Part shown: positions 25,916 through 34,398 of the stretch, piece by piece
Layout: each line of letters begins with the position of its first letter
How positions within the stretch are numbered: position 1 is the first letter of the stretch
Assembly: GCA_023443865.1 (NCBI GenBank)
Contig: JAEZST010000022.1
Coordinates: forward strand, 434,001-498,000
Length of the DNA: 64,000 nt
Direction of reading: 5' to 3'
From: Spirochaetota bacterium
GTDB lineage: Bacteria; Spirochaetota; Spirochaetia; Treponematales; Treponemataceae
Program-made: the position numbers and the translations under genes
The notes under the pieces: generated by a model
The model's input: the letters and a program-made list of their open reading frames with translations, nothing else
Told to the model about the DNA's origin: nothing
Database searches by the model: none

Positions 25916-25971
25916 AAAGAAAGTATTTCTCTTAACGAGTTAAACATAAGAGAAACAGTTTCTCTAGTCAA
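25916..25971 (-). promoter_or_regulatory. Promoter with embedded palindromic operators of the SDR-TetR operon
   Basis: On the minus strand TTGACT (25971-25966) and TATGTT (25948-25943) are spaced by 17 bp. That spacer is exactly the 17-bp palindrome AGAGAAACTGTTTCTCT (25965-25949). A second, weaker copy, AGAAAnnnTTTCT (25918-25930), is centred 33 bp downstream. A dimer on the first site would block RNA polymerase directly; TetR at 24418 is the likely ligand-controlled repressor. Confidence 0.75.
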
Positions 25972-26076
25972 GATATAAATGAGGACTTGTGATTCATTTT
26001 TATTAACCTGATAAGGAATATATGCGAAAAAACGTAATATCCGCGTCAATTTCATGGTATTTCCGCGCTTTACCGC

Positions 26077-26339
26077 TAGTCAGGCCTTTCGAGATAGAGT
26101 ATAGTACGGTCACAGTCGAGTTACTGCGAACCCCTTTCGGAGGCATTTGCAGTGAGGAGCGGCCAGAAACGGCCGCGTTGTACCGTAAGAACGGCATGAA
26201 TCGAAGACACGTTTGAATTTTGACCCTTTCGGGTAAAGTCCGGGAATCCACTCCTTCGGGCGTACCCGTCGTGATCTACCGCGCACATGAGTCATCGAGT
26301 CGCCGTTGAATCAAGCGAACGCATTGTTAAGGATTATCA
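26077..26339 (+). promoter_or_regulatory. Promoter and long structured leader of the DEAD-box helicase gene
   Basis: TAGTCA (26077-26082), 17-bp spacer, TATAGT (26100-26105) is a plausible promoter. It leaves a leader of about 225 nt before ATG 26340. The leader holds small hairpins, including CGGCC-AGAAA-CGGCCG near 26160 and ACCC-TTTC-GGGT near 26223, and no credible ORF. AAGGA lies six bases before the ATG. Long structured leaders are known for cold-induced RNA helicases; that role here is inference. The stretch 25972-26076 shows nothing else. Confidence 0.4.
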
Positions 26340-28448
26340 ATGGAAATCACTTCCCAGGACCAGGTTTCGGAAGAAACCCAAGCCGGGATAACCGTTTCTC
26401 AGGAAACCGTTTCCCCGGACGCGAAAGAACTGTCTTTTGCCGATCTCGGCCTCGATGAGGTCACCCTAAAGGCTATCGAAGCGAAGGGCTTCGTGGAGCC
26501 GACGCCGATTCAGGTGCTCGCCATTCCCCGTCTTCTCGACGGCGACGCGAACGTTATCGCGAAGGCCCGTACCGGTACCGGAAAGACCGCGGCCTTTGGT
26601 TTGCCCTTGGTGCAGGAACTCCGCTCCGACAACGGGCATCCCCGCGCGCTGGTCCTCGTGCCGACCCGCGAGTTGGCCATCCAGGTCGCGAACGAACTCG
26701 ATTCGCTGCGCGCCGACCGCTTCCCCCGCATGGTTACCGTATACGGCGGCGCATCTATAGTGGATCAGCTGAAAAAGCTCCGCTCCGGCGTGGAGATCGT
26801 GGTGGGAACCCCCGGGCGCGTTATCGACCACCTGGAACGCGGGTCCCTGAATCTCGATAAAATTGAGTATTTCATCCTCGATGAGGCTGACGAAATGCTT
26901 AACATGGGCTTCGTGGAAGACATCGAGGCGATTTTCGGGCGCGCGAATCCCGACGCCCGCGTCCTTATGTTTTCGGCCACCATGCCGCGGGAAATCCTTT
27001 CCATCGCGACCAACTTTATGGGCGATTACGAGATCGTGGAGGAAGAAAACCCCGAGGAAGAGCCCATCCTTACCGACCAGTTTTGGTGGCCCGTCCGGGA
27101 AGACGACAAGACGGAAGCCCTCGTTCGCCTGATCGATTCGGTGGACGATTTTTACGGTCTCGTTTTTTGCCAAACCAAGGCCGATACCGACGCGGTAGCC
27201 AAGGAGCTCGATGAGCGCCACTACCAGGCGGCGGCCCTGCACGGGGACATAGCCCAAAGCCAGCGGGAAAAGATACTCGCCCGCTTCCGCTCGAAGAAAA
27301 CCCGTATCCTCGTGGCCACCGACGTGGCGGCCCGGGGTATCGATATCGAGGGCCTCACGCACGTGGTGAACTACGCCCTGCCGTTCGACGGACCGACCTA
27401 TACCCACCGCATCGGCCGCACGGGCCGGGCGGGAGCGCTCGGGACGGCCGTTACCTTCGTGCGCCCCGAGGAACGCCGCCGGCTCGGTTACCTGAGCAAG
27501 CACGGCCGCGGGGAGCTAAAGGAAGGTTCCGTGCCGACGGTAAATAAGGTACTTTCCTTCAAGCGCGAACGTTTGATGAACGCGACCGCCGCGGAAGTGT
27601 CCCGCTTCTTCGCCGCGCCGCACGGGGGCCCGACAGACGGCTCCCTTGAATCCGACTCGGAATCCGGCGCCATCGCCGAACATGACGAGGATACGGCGGC
27701 CGACGGGGCGAGCGAACCCAAACGGGAGCGGAAGGCGGCCAAGGGCGCCGCGGTGTCCGAGGAAATCCGCGCCTTCGCCGACCGGCTCTGCGAGGGCCGT
27801 GACGCCCGGGAAGTCCTGGCGGCGGCGCTTTCGATTCAGTATGGCGAAACGCTTTCGCCCGAGCAATATAACGAGATAAAGCCCTTCCGCTCCCATGGAG
27901 AGGACCGGGCCCACGTTCGGCTATACATCGGGCTGGGCCGACGCGACGGCATGACCCGGCGCGGCATCGCCCAGTTTTTCCGCGACCTCATCGGCGTTCC
28001 CGAGCGCCTGGTGGACCGGATCGACGTGCTCGACGCCTTTTCCCTGGCGACCCTTCCCGCCGACGCCGCGCGCGCCGCCTTGGACCTGTCAAAACAGCGG
28101 CGAAACGTGCCCCACATGCATGTGGACGTGCGCGACCAAGCCGGCGGGTTCCATGCCGGACCGCGGGACGGCAGAAGGGGAGGGCGGCCCGGTTACGGTC
28201 GGCCAGGTTACGGCCGGCCCGACAACGGGGGCCACTACGGTGGCGGCGGCAATTCGGAGGCTTCCGGCTTCGGGGGAAACCGACGCGAGGGCGGACGTCC
28301 CGGCGGAAGGCCGGACTTTGCTCAGCGCGGCCCGGGCGGACCCGGCGGTTACGGCCCAAGGCCGAACGGCGTAGGGGCCGAAGGCTACCGCAAGCGGCGC
28401 CCCGGCAAACCCGATAATCGGTATCCCGGCGACGGTTCCGAAAGATAA
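26340..28448 (+). CDS. deaD: DEAD-box ATP-dependent RNA helicase (DeaD/CsdA type)
   Basis: 702 residues. An ATP-driven RNA-unwinding enzyme of ribosome assembly and RNA turnover. After a 30-residue acidic lead come the Q-motif and motif I ARTGTGKT, then PTRELAI, DEAD in DEADEML near 185, and SAT in FSATMP. HRIGRTGRAG follows near 360. Past the two RecA domains is an acidic/basic spacer with QSEES-like repeats (about 430-480), then an RNA-binding domain with the DbpA-type run DRIDVLDAFSLATLP. The tail of about 100 residues is very rich in Gly, Arg and Pro (GYGRPGYGRP). Length is close to the E. coli DeaD family. Strong terminator follows. Confidence 0.95.
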   Translation: MEITSQDQVSEETQAGITVSQETVSPDAKELSFADLGLDEVTLKAIEAKGFVEPTPIQVLAIPRLLDGDANVIAKARTGTGKTAAFGLPLVQELRSDNGHPRALVLVPTRELAIQVANELDSLRADRFPRMVTVYGGASIVDQLKKLRSGVEIVVGTPGRVIDHLERGSLNLDKIEYFILDEADEMLNMGFVEDIEAIFGRANPDARVLMFSATMPREILSIATNFMGDYEIVEEENPEEEPILTDQFWWPVREDDKTEALVRLIDSVDDFYGLVFCQTKADTDAVAKELDERHYQAAALHGDIAQSQREKILARFRSKKTRILVATDVAARGIDIEGLTHVVNYALPFDGPTYTHRIGRTGRAGALGTAVTFVRPEERRRLGYLSKHGRGELKEGSVPTVNKVLSFKRERLMNATAAEVSRFFAAPHGGPTDGSLESDSESGAIAEHDEDTAADGASEPKRERKAAKGAAVSEEIRAFADRLCEGRDAREVLAAALSIQYGETLSPEQYNEIKPFRSHGEDRAHVRLYIGLGRRDGMTRRGIAQFFRDLIGVPERLVDRIDVLDAFSLATLPADAARAALDLSKQRRNVPHMHVDVRDQAGGFHAGPRDGRRGGRPGYGRPGYGRPDNGGHYGGGGNSEASGFGGNRREGGRPGGRPDFAQRGPGGPGGYGPRPNGVGAEGYRKRRPGKPDNRYPGDGSER

Positions 28449-28465
28449 GGCGAAGAATAAAAAAA

Positions 28466-28508
28466 GGCCCCGTCCGGGGAATAGACTCCGGACGGGGCTT
28501 TTTTTTTT
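28466..28508 (+). terminator. Strong rho-independent terminator after deaD
   Basis: GCCCCGTCCGG (28467-28477) and CCGGACGGGGC (28488-28498) form an 11-bp perfect stem followed by ten T. An A-run on the other side makes it usable for the convergent gene at 28542 as well. Confidence 0.95.
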
Positions 28509-28541
28509 ATGATACGCGCTTCAGGCGCGACCGCATCCCGG

Positions 28542-29435
28542 TTAATGCACGAAGCCTTCCGCGGAATAGGCGTTTAGCCAGCGTTGAAGCGGCGCGATCC
28601 AGTCTTCGTCGTGACAGCCTTCCAAGAGAAGCCGTTCATACGTTTCCTCGATATGGTTCCGTATCTTTTCCGCCGTCTCGGGGGCGACGTCTTCGGCTTT
28701 GGCGAAAAGGCTTCCGGTGAACCCGATGACCTCGCTCGGCGTCACCTCGTCCGGGGTAATGCGCGTCATGGCGTATAGGGCCGCGGGAATGCAGTTCACG
28801 CTGTGCTGCTTGATATAAAGCACCGTTTCCACGATGGACACCGCGCCCGCGTAGAGTTCCCGGTTGAGCGCTTCGGCCTCCTCGGCCTCCATACCCAGTT
28901 CCCTGAACCGCTTCCGATAAAAGGTGTACGCGAAGACCACCACGATTACGTGCAGGCTGGGCACGCACAGGTAATGCGGGTCAAAAAGATGTATCGTGAG
29001 AAAACTGCCCTTATAGTATTTCGGCCGCTTGGTGGTGGTCATGCGATACCGGTACACGTTGGCCGCCTCGGTATAGCAGCGGTTGATGAGGTCCAAGAGC
29101 GCGGTCACGGTTTCCCGCTCCGCCCGCGGACCGAACCGCTTCCCGATATAGCCGATGGGCCTGATCCAAAAGGCGACGAAGTCGAGGTAGGTACCCACGC
29201 GTTCGGGCGTGAAGGGCACCAGGTTATCCAGGGGATGGTCGACGTCGAGAATCGGAATTTTACGGAAACCGAATTTTACCGAAAACTGAAGCCAAAAAAA
29301 ATCCCTGGTCACCGTCCGCAGGTAGCGGAACAGGGCCTTCCTGCTCGTCTTGCCCGCGAGGGTGCGCAGGAAAATGGGGAATTTCGGGATTCCCTTGGTG
29401 GTACGGTTCCGGACTGCCTGGGCGGTCCTGCTCAT
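28542..29435 (-). CDS. Unknown protein, possibly a PAP2-like phosphatase or transferase
   Basis: 297 residues, not confidently recognised. VPSLHVIVVVFAYTF near residue 160 resembles the PSxH motif and following membrane helix of PAP2-type and inositol-phosphoceramide-synthase-like enzymes, and KQHSVNCIPA near 215 could be a degenerate form of the third motif. A second hydrophobic patch is YLDFVAFWIRPIGYIG near 90. The N-terminus is very basic. It overlaps metF by ATGA (29432-29435) and is translationally coupled to it; a folate link is not evident. Confidence 0.55.
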   Translation of the reverse strand: MSRTAQAVRNRTTKGIPKFPIFLRTLAGKTSRKALFRYLRTVTRDFFWLQFSVKFGFRKIPILDVDHPLDNLVPFTPERVGTYLDFVAFWIRPIGYIGKRFGPRAERETVTALLDLINRCYTEAANVYRYRMTTTKRPKYYKGSFLTIHLFDPHYLCVPSLHVIVVVFAYTFYRKRFRELGMEAEEAEALNRELYAGAVSIVETVLYIKQHSVNCIPAALYAMTRITPDEVTPSEVIGFTGSLFAKAEDVAPETAEKIRNHIEETYERLLLEGCHDEDWIAPLQRWLNAYSAEGFVH

Positions 29436-30304
29436 CGCGCCACCCTCACGATTTCGGAAATGTTGCCCATAATCGATCTGACCACGTCGCTTTTATTCAT
29501 GGCGTAAATGTGGATACCCCGTACCCCGTTGGAAACCAGGTCTATGATCTGTTCGGTGGCGTAGGCGATTCCCGCCTGTTTCATCGCCTCGGGGCTTTCC
29601 CCGAAACGGTCCACCAGGGAAAGGATCTTCGGGGGCAGGTACGCGTTTGAGAGCTCCACCATGCGCTTGATCTGCGCCGCGTTGGTCACCGGCATGATCC
29701 CCGCGATGACGGGAACATTGATTCCCTTGGCCTGCGCCCGATAGAGAAAGCTGTAGAGCATGTTGTTGTCGAAAAACATTTGCGTCGTGAGGAAAGAACA
29801 GCCCGCGTCGACCTTCTTTTTCAGGTTGTCGAGATCGCTGTCCATATGGGCGCTTTCGGGATGCCCTTCCGGGTAACAGGCCCCTCCCACGCAAAAGTCG
29901 CCCCGGCGGAGCACTTCCGCCACGAGATCGGAGGCGTGCGTGAAATCCCCGGGCGGCACGAATGTCGGGTCCTTGGGACGATCGCCGCGGAGGGCCAGCA
30001 CGTTTTGTATTCCCTGGGCCGAAAGCTCGTCCACGACGCGGCGGACCTCTTCGGCGGTGGAGGAAAGGCAGGTAAGGTGGGCCAGCGGCGTAATCCCGGC
30101 GTTTTTTATATGCCGGGCGATGCGCACGGTATTCGCCGAGGTTCCTCCCCCCGCGCCGTAGGTTACGCTGATGAAATCGGGCTCGTAGGTCACCAATTCG
30201 TCCACGCAGCCGAGCACTGCCTCAAAACCGGAATCCTGCTTGGGCGGGAATATCTCGAAGGAAACGGTGAGTTTCCGCCGCTCCAGTATATCGCTCATTT
30301 TCAT
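29432..30304 (-). CDS. metF: Methylenetetrahydrofolate reductase
   Basis: 290 residues, full length. FAD enzyme reducing 5,10-methylene-THF to 5-methyl-THF. FEIFPPK near residue 18, ISVTYGAGGGTS near 47, ALRGDRPKD near 105 and TTQMFFDNN near 168 are the conserved family blocks. AAGGA about 11 bases before ATG 30304 supports this start; the longer frame from 30358 has no ribosome site. The product feeds methionine synthesis and, with folD and folE2 at 60.8-62.5 kb, points to an active one-carbon pathway. Confidence 0.95.
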   Translation of the reverse strand: MKMSDILERRKLTVSFEIFPPKQDSGFEAVLGCVDELVTYEPDFISVTYGAGGGTSANTVRIARHIKNAGITPLAHLTCLSSTAEEVRRVVDELSAQGIQNVLALRGDRPKDPTFVPPGDFTHASDLVAEVLRRGDFCVGGACYPEGHPESAHMDSDLDNLKKKVDAGCSFLTTQMFFDNNMLYSFLYRAQAKGINVPVIAGIMPVTNAAQIKRMVELSNAYLPPKILSLVDRFGESPEAMKQAGIAYATEQIIDLVSNGVRGIHIYAMNKSDVVRSIMGNISEIVRVAR

Positions 30305-30420
30305 GTCGTGTCTTTCCTTATCGTCCGCCAGTGTACCAATTGGGGCGGGAGAGGGCAAGCGCCCCAGGGAACGCGCTCGCGGAGGCCTATCCCCGGGGAA
30401 AAAAGGGAGACGAATCCGGT

Positions 30421-30449
30421 TTTCCTGGCCGCCCCATTCGTAGTATACT
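30421..30449 (+). promoter_or_regulatory. Promoter of the RqcH-like gene, leaderless arrangement
   Basis: TATACT (30444-30449) ends seven bases before ATG 30457; TTTCCT at 30421-30426 is a weak -35 at 17 bp. No Shine-Dalgarno fits between. Confidence 0.45.
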
Positions 30450-30456
30450 CTTTTTC

Positions 30457-31866
30457 ATGTCCCTCAATTGCGCGGAAATTAACTTGATTCTCGGGGAACT
30501 CGACGTGGAAGGCGCGTTCATTCAGAACGTCGTTCAGCCTTCCTACGATACCATCGCCTTTTATACCTACAAGGAAGGCGAATCCAAGACCGTTTTGGCC
30601 TGTTTGGCGCCCGGGGTTTGCCGGCTGTGCGAAACGCGGCGCAAGGTACCCAAAAACGATAAGCCGCTCCGTTTTATGGAGTTCCTTCGCTCGCGGATTA
30701 AGGGGTCGCGGATACGCAGCTCCGCGCAGATAGACGACAACCGCATCGTCCTTTGGGAACTGACCCACGGCGAGGAATCCTTTAAGATATGGTTCCGGCT
30801 CTGGAGCGGGGCCGCGAATATCGTGGTGACCGACCAAAACGACGGCATCCTCGACGTTTTCTTCAGGCGCCCGAAGCGGGACGAGGTTAGCGGCGGGCAT
30901 TGGGAAACGCCGGAGCCGCCGAAACCGGGCAAAACCTGGGAAGCGCGCGAATTCCCCGCGGATTTTACCGGATCCTTCAACGAGAAGATCGACCGCTGGT
31001 ACGCCGAACGGGCCGAAAGCCTATCCCGGGAAGCCCTCTTGGAAGAAGCCTCGCGCCGCTACGAAAACCGGCGGTCCCGGCTTGAGTCCGCCCTGGCCAA
31101 CCTGGAACGAAAGCACGCATCCTTCCTAAACGCGGACCGATTCCGCCACCAAGGCGACCTTTTAACCGCGAATCTCTGGAAAATCAAGGCCGGTATGGAT
31201 TCGGTAGAGCTTGAGGACTACGAAAACGGCGGCGCGACCATTCGCGTACCCCTGGAGCCGACGCTCAAACCCCAGGAAAACGCCGCCCGGTACTATACCC
31301 GCTACAAAAAGGCGGTTTCGGGCCTGGCGGAGCTGGAAGACGATATCGCCTCGACGCGGCGGACACTAGAAACACTCGCCGCGGAATTCGAGCGGTTGCG
31401 CTCGGAACCCAATCCCCTCGTGATCCAAAAAACGCTTCGCCGGCAAAATACCCCCAAGCAGCAGATGGATAAAAAGTATCCGGGGCTCTCGTTTCGGGTC
31501 AATGGCTGGCTCTTCCTCGTGGGCCGCACGGCGGCCGAAAACGACGAATTGCTCCGGCGGCACGTTCGCGGTTCCGACCATTGGCTGCATACCCGGGACT
31601 GGCCGGGCGGCTACGTATTCATCAAGGCACGGCCGGGAAAAACCGTGCCCCTGGACATTCTCCTGGACGCGGGAACCTTGGCCCTGTTTTATTCCAAGGG
31701 GCGCCGGGCCGGTACCGCCGACCTCTATCACACCCAGGTCAAGTACCTTCGCCGGGCGAAAGGGGGCCCAAAGGGTACCGTGCTTCCGAGTAACGAAAAA
31801 AACGTTACGGTCAGCCTCGACGAGGAACGCCTCAAGCGCCTTGAGACCTGTCGGGAGGATCAATGA
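30457..31866 (+). CDS. NFACT-family protein, RqcH/Rqc2-like, short form
   Basis: 469 residues. RqcH proteins bind stalled large ribosomal subunits and add Ala tails to the nascent chain. Visible parts are a reduced N-terminal NFACT-N region, a long coiled coil (about 190-330), and the C-terminal NFACT-R RNA-binding domain from about 345, with HVRGSDHWLHTRDWPGGYVFIKAR and KGTVLPSNEKNVTV. It is about 100 residues shorter than Bacillus RqcH. In the stretch AQIDDNRIVLWE the DR pair needed for tRNA recruitment in RqcH seems to read NR. Extra ATG codons upstream (to 30331) are ignored, as the domain begins at MSLNCAEIN. ATGA overlap with the next gene. Confidence 0.8.
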   Translation: MSLNCAEINLILGELDVEGAFIQNVVQPSYDTIAFYTYKEGESKTVLACLAPGVCRLCETRRKVPKNDKPLRFMEFLRSRIKGSRIRSSAQIDDNRIVLWELTHGEESFKIWFRLWSGAANIVVTDQNDGILDVFFRRPKRDEVSGGHWETPEPPKPGKTWEAREFPADFTGSFNEKIDRWYAERAESLSREALLEEASRRYENRRSRLESALANLERKHASFLNADRFRHQGDLLTANLWKIKAGMDSVELEDYENGGATIRVPLEPTLKPQENAARYYTRYKKAVSGLAELEDDIASTRRTLETLAAEFERLRSEPNPLVIQKTLRRQNTPKQQMDKKYPGLSFRVNGWLFLVGRTAAENDELLRRHVRGSDHWLHTRDWPGGYVFIKARPGKTVPLDILLDAGTLALFYSKGRRAGTADLYHTQVKYLRRAKGGPKGTVLPSNEKNVTVSLDEERLKRLETCREDQ

Positions 31867-32795
31867 CCTTCCTCAGTCGCTTCCGGTTTAGCCGGGCAAC
31901 GGTTTTTCTTCTTATCTCTGTCCTGTCCCTCCTGCCCGCGGCTTCAGAGGAGCCGCCGGTACGCCGTACGGACAATCCCTGGGTGGTGCTCCGCGCCTTT
32001 TTAGTCTCGTACCCCGAACGGATACAGGGCGTGGATTTCGACGCTTCACTGAAGGAATGGTTCATGGTGATAGGAGACCGGCGCCTCTATTGGGCGGGGG
32101 GAAGGCTCTTGCCGAAAGAGGATCTCGCGAAGGCCGACGCCTTCAGGCCCTATGTCGACTATCTGTATCCCCGAGACGCTCCCGATCCCGCGGCTTTCTC
32201 CGCGGAAACCGTCGCGGGCTTGAGCAATCAGGTTTTGGCCGAGCAGCGAAAGAACGCCCCCGCCTACGATATGGCCTTTTACGACTCCCTGTACGACGGC
32301 GCCACCCGCGTGAAAATAGAGTCCCACATCGTCCGTATCGATTATCTCGGCAAGCGGGTTTCAGTCCACGAAAACGTAATCGAACCCCTCAGGCGCGTCG
32401 AGGCGAAAATCAACGAACTGGCCAAAAGCGATCCCGAGACTGCGACCTTCGTCGCGTCAATCGGTTCCATCGAGGGCTACAATTGGCGGGAAATCGCCGA
32501 TAGCCCTTCCCGGAGCAATCACAGTTGGGGCATCGCCGTCGATATCCTCCCGAAAAACTGGGGCAAAAAAAATATCTACTGGAACTGGATCAGTTACTGG
32601 AACGACAAATGGATGCTTATTCCCCTGGAACGGCGGTGGATGCCGCCCGAGGCGGTCGTGAACGTTTTCGAGTCCGAGGGCTTTATCTGGGGCGGGAAAT
32701 GGCTGCTGTGGGACAATATGCATTTTGAATACCGGCCCGAACTATTGGTCCTTCGCGACTGGGGGTATACGGGGAAGGTCACCGATGAACCCTGA
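31863..32795 (+). CDS. Predicted M15-type (VanY/LAS) zinc peptidase, exported
   Basis: 310 residues. Residues 1-30 form a signal peptide (FSRATVFLLISVLSLLPAAS). SNHSWGIAVDI near 220 (zinc His and Asp) and MHFEYRPE near 288 (Glu and His) match the HxxGxAxD ... HxE signature of LAS-type D-Ala-D-Ala or L-Ala-D-Glu peptidases. It should trim peptidoglycan in the periplasm. The N-terminal about 170 residues have no recognised fold. It is translationally coupled to the RqcH-like gene (ATGA 31863-31866) and overlaps the following gene by 11 bases. Confidence 0.8.
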   Translation: MTFLSRFRFSRATVFLLISVLSLLPAASEEPPVRRTDNPWVVLRAFLVSYPERIQGVDFDASLKEWFMVIGDRRLYWAGGRLLPKEDLAKADAFRPYVDYLYPRDAPDPAAFSAETVAGLSNQVLAEQRKNAPAYDMAFYDSLYDGATRVKIESHIVRIDYLGKRVSVHENVIEPLRRVEAKINELAKSDPETATFVASIGSIEGYNWREIADSPSRSNHSWGIAVDILPKNWGKKNIYWNWISYWNDKWMLIPLERRWMPPEAVVNVFESEGFIWGGKWLLWDNMHFEYRPELLVLRDWGYTGKVTDEP

Positions 32796-33228
32796 CGTGC
32801 CCGTTACCTTCGCCGTCGCCCTGATCGCCCTGGCGGCCGTTCTCTGCGTGCTCGTGGGCGTCCGGATCGGCATGCTCATCGGCCGAATTCGAGCGGAGCG
32901 GGGCTTCGAGAAGCAGCTTGCCACGGGCCGGTCCGACGCGGTCAAACGCTCCCGCTCGACCTTAAGCGGCCAATTCCTGGAACAGGTAAGCCCCTATCTG
33001 CCCGGCTTTCCCGCCGAACCCACCGAGGTGCGGTTTATCGGGAAGCCCGTTGACTTTATCGCCTTTCATGGCGCTTCGGCGGGCAACGTGGAGAGAATCA
33101 GTTTTATCGAGGTTAAGTCGGGAGGGTCAAAGCTTTCCGCCGTGGAGCGTACCCTCAGGAACGCCGTGGCGGAAGGCCGGGTAGACTGGGTGGAATACCG
33201 GGTCCCGTCAGGCGACGAAACCCGGTAA
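32785..33228 (+). CDS. Holliday-junction-resolvase-related membrane protein (COG4741-like)
   Basis: 147 residues. One N-terminal membrane helix (VTFAVALIALAAVLCVLVGVRI) and then a small domain with RFIGKPVDFIAFHG and ISFIEVKSGGSKLS, the PD-(D/E)xK-like core seen in this family (DFI ... EVK). Whether it cuts DNA is unknown. The start is ATG 32785, inside the end of the peptidase gene; the frame extends to 32725 without a ribosome site. Confidence 0.75.
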   Translation: MNPDVPVTFAVALIALAAVLCVLVGVRIGMLIGRIRAERGFEKQLATGRSDAVKRSRSTLSGQFLEQVSPYLPGFPAEPTEVRFIGKPVDFIAFHGASAGNVERISFIEVKSGGSKLSAVERTLRNAVAEGRVDWVEYRVPSGDETR

Positions 33229-33252
33229 CCGCCCGATGCGCGCTTCCGCGCC

Positions 33253-33293
33253 GCGCAGAAGCGCCGGGCAGTAAGCCCTACGCGCTTCTGCGC
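33253..33293. terminator. GC-rich inverted repeat between convergent genes
   Basis: GCGCAGAAGCGC (33253-33264) and GCGCTTCTGCGC (33282-33293) are perfect 12-bp arms; the loop has an inner GGGC/GCCC stem. No T-run. It lies between the convergent nuclease-like and potD genes and may stop transcription or protect 3' ends. Confidence 0.5.
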
Positions 33294-33305
33294 TCGGGCC
33301 GCGGC

Positions 33306-34361
33306 TTACTCGGTAAACCGGATCTTTTGCCAAACGTCGTTGTATAATTCCAGGTTTTCCCCGAGATCGTCCTTCAGTTCGCACTTATCGAGCGAGTCGG
33401 CGCTATAGAGTGGGGTAACCTTCTGAAGCGCGGCTGCCTCGGCGTGAATGGTCGAGGGGAACCCGAAGGCGTCCAGGAATTCCGCGTAAATATCGGGGCG
33501 AAGGAAGAAGTTGATAAACTCTTCGGCCAGTTCCTTATTCTTGGCTCCCTTGGGAATGCAGAGACTGTCGATGTACATCGGGCCGCCCTCTTGTTTCGGG
33601 ATAAAGAACGCGACCTTATCTTTCATTTCCGGGGTAACCTCGGCGAAAACCGCCTCGGCATAGCCCTGGACGACCCAAAACTCGCCGGTGGCGAAGGATT
33701 TGGCGAAACCTTCCGCGTCGAACTTAACCAGGTTGGGTTTCCATTCTTCGTTGACGAGCCGGTATGCCTTTTCGAGCTCAACCGGGTTTGCGGTGTTCAC
33801 CGAATAGCCGAGGTAGGCCAGGGCGTCGCCCAGCACTTCGCGCATGTCGTCCAGCATGGACATGCGTCCGGCAAGGTCCTTCCGCGCGAAAATGGACCAG
33901 CTTTCCTCGAAATTCGGCACTTTTTCGGTATTAACCGCGACTCCCGCCGCGCCCATATAATAGGGTACGGAATAGTCCATCGCGGGATCGTAGGTAGCCT
34001 TGGCGAGGCTCGCGCTCTTGATGTATTTCACGTTGGGAATCTTGGAAAGGTCGATTTTCTCGAGCATTCCCTCGCTCTTCATGATCGAGACGTAATCGCC
34101 CGAGGGAACTACCAGGTCATAACCGGAGCCGCCCGCCTTGAGCTTGGCGAACATATCCTCGTTGGACGCGTAGTCGTCGTACACGACCTTTACGCCGAAT
34201 TCCTTCTCGAATTTCTCGATGACCGAATCGGGGGTGTAATAGGTCCAGTTGTACAGGTACAACGTCTTTCCGGAGCCCTTGTTGCATCCGGTCAACCCGA
34301 GAGCGAGGAGCGTCAGCGCTCCGGCGCCCAGAACGGCGAAAACGCGTGAAGTATTTTTCAT
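33306..34361 (-). CDS. potD: Spermidine/putrescine ABC transporter substrate-binding lipoprotein
   Basis: 351 residues. A lipoprotein signal peptide with lipobox LTGC (Cys at 26), then the periplasmic binding fold: LYLYNWTYYTPDSVIEKFEKEFG and YDLVVPSGDY are typical of PotD/PotF. Polyamine specificity is inferred from family and operon. GGAGG lies ten bases before ATG 34361; the ATG at 34382 overlaps that site. It is the last gene of potABCD. Confidence 0.95.
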   Translation of the reverse strand: MKNTSRVFAVLGAGALTLLALGLTGCNKGSGKTLYLYNWTYYTPDSVIEKFEKEFGVKVVYDDYASNEDMFAKLKAGGSGYDLVVPSGDYVSIMKSEGMLEKIDLSKIPNVKYIKSASLAKATYDPAMDYSVPYYMGAAGVAVNTEKVPNFEESWSIFARKDLAGRMSMLDDMREVLGDALAYLGYSVNTANPVELEKAYRLVNEEWKPNLVKFDAEGFAKSFATGEFWVVQGYAEAVFAEVTPEMKDKVAFFIPKQEGGPMYIDSLCIPKGAKNKELAEEFINFFLRPDIYAEFLDAFGFPSTIHAEAAALQKVTPLYSADSLDKCELKDDLGENLELYNDVWQKIRFTE

Positions 34362-34398
34362 GGCGTTCGTGCCTCCTTCCAAACTGTTTATATGGCAA

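Noticed and set aside
26003..26300. Small ORFs on both strands between the SDR operon and deaD (up to 82 codons).
   Set aside because: No ribosome sites, poor composition, and overlap with the likely promoter and leader of deaD.
32785..33228. COG4741-like nuclease as part of a defence system.
   Set aside because: No restriction, toxin or phage-related neighbour; the protein is membrane-anchored and sits in a housekeeping-like cluster.
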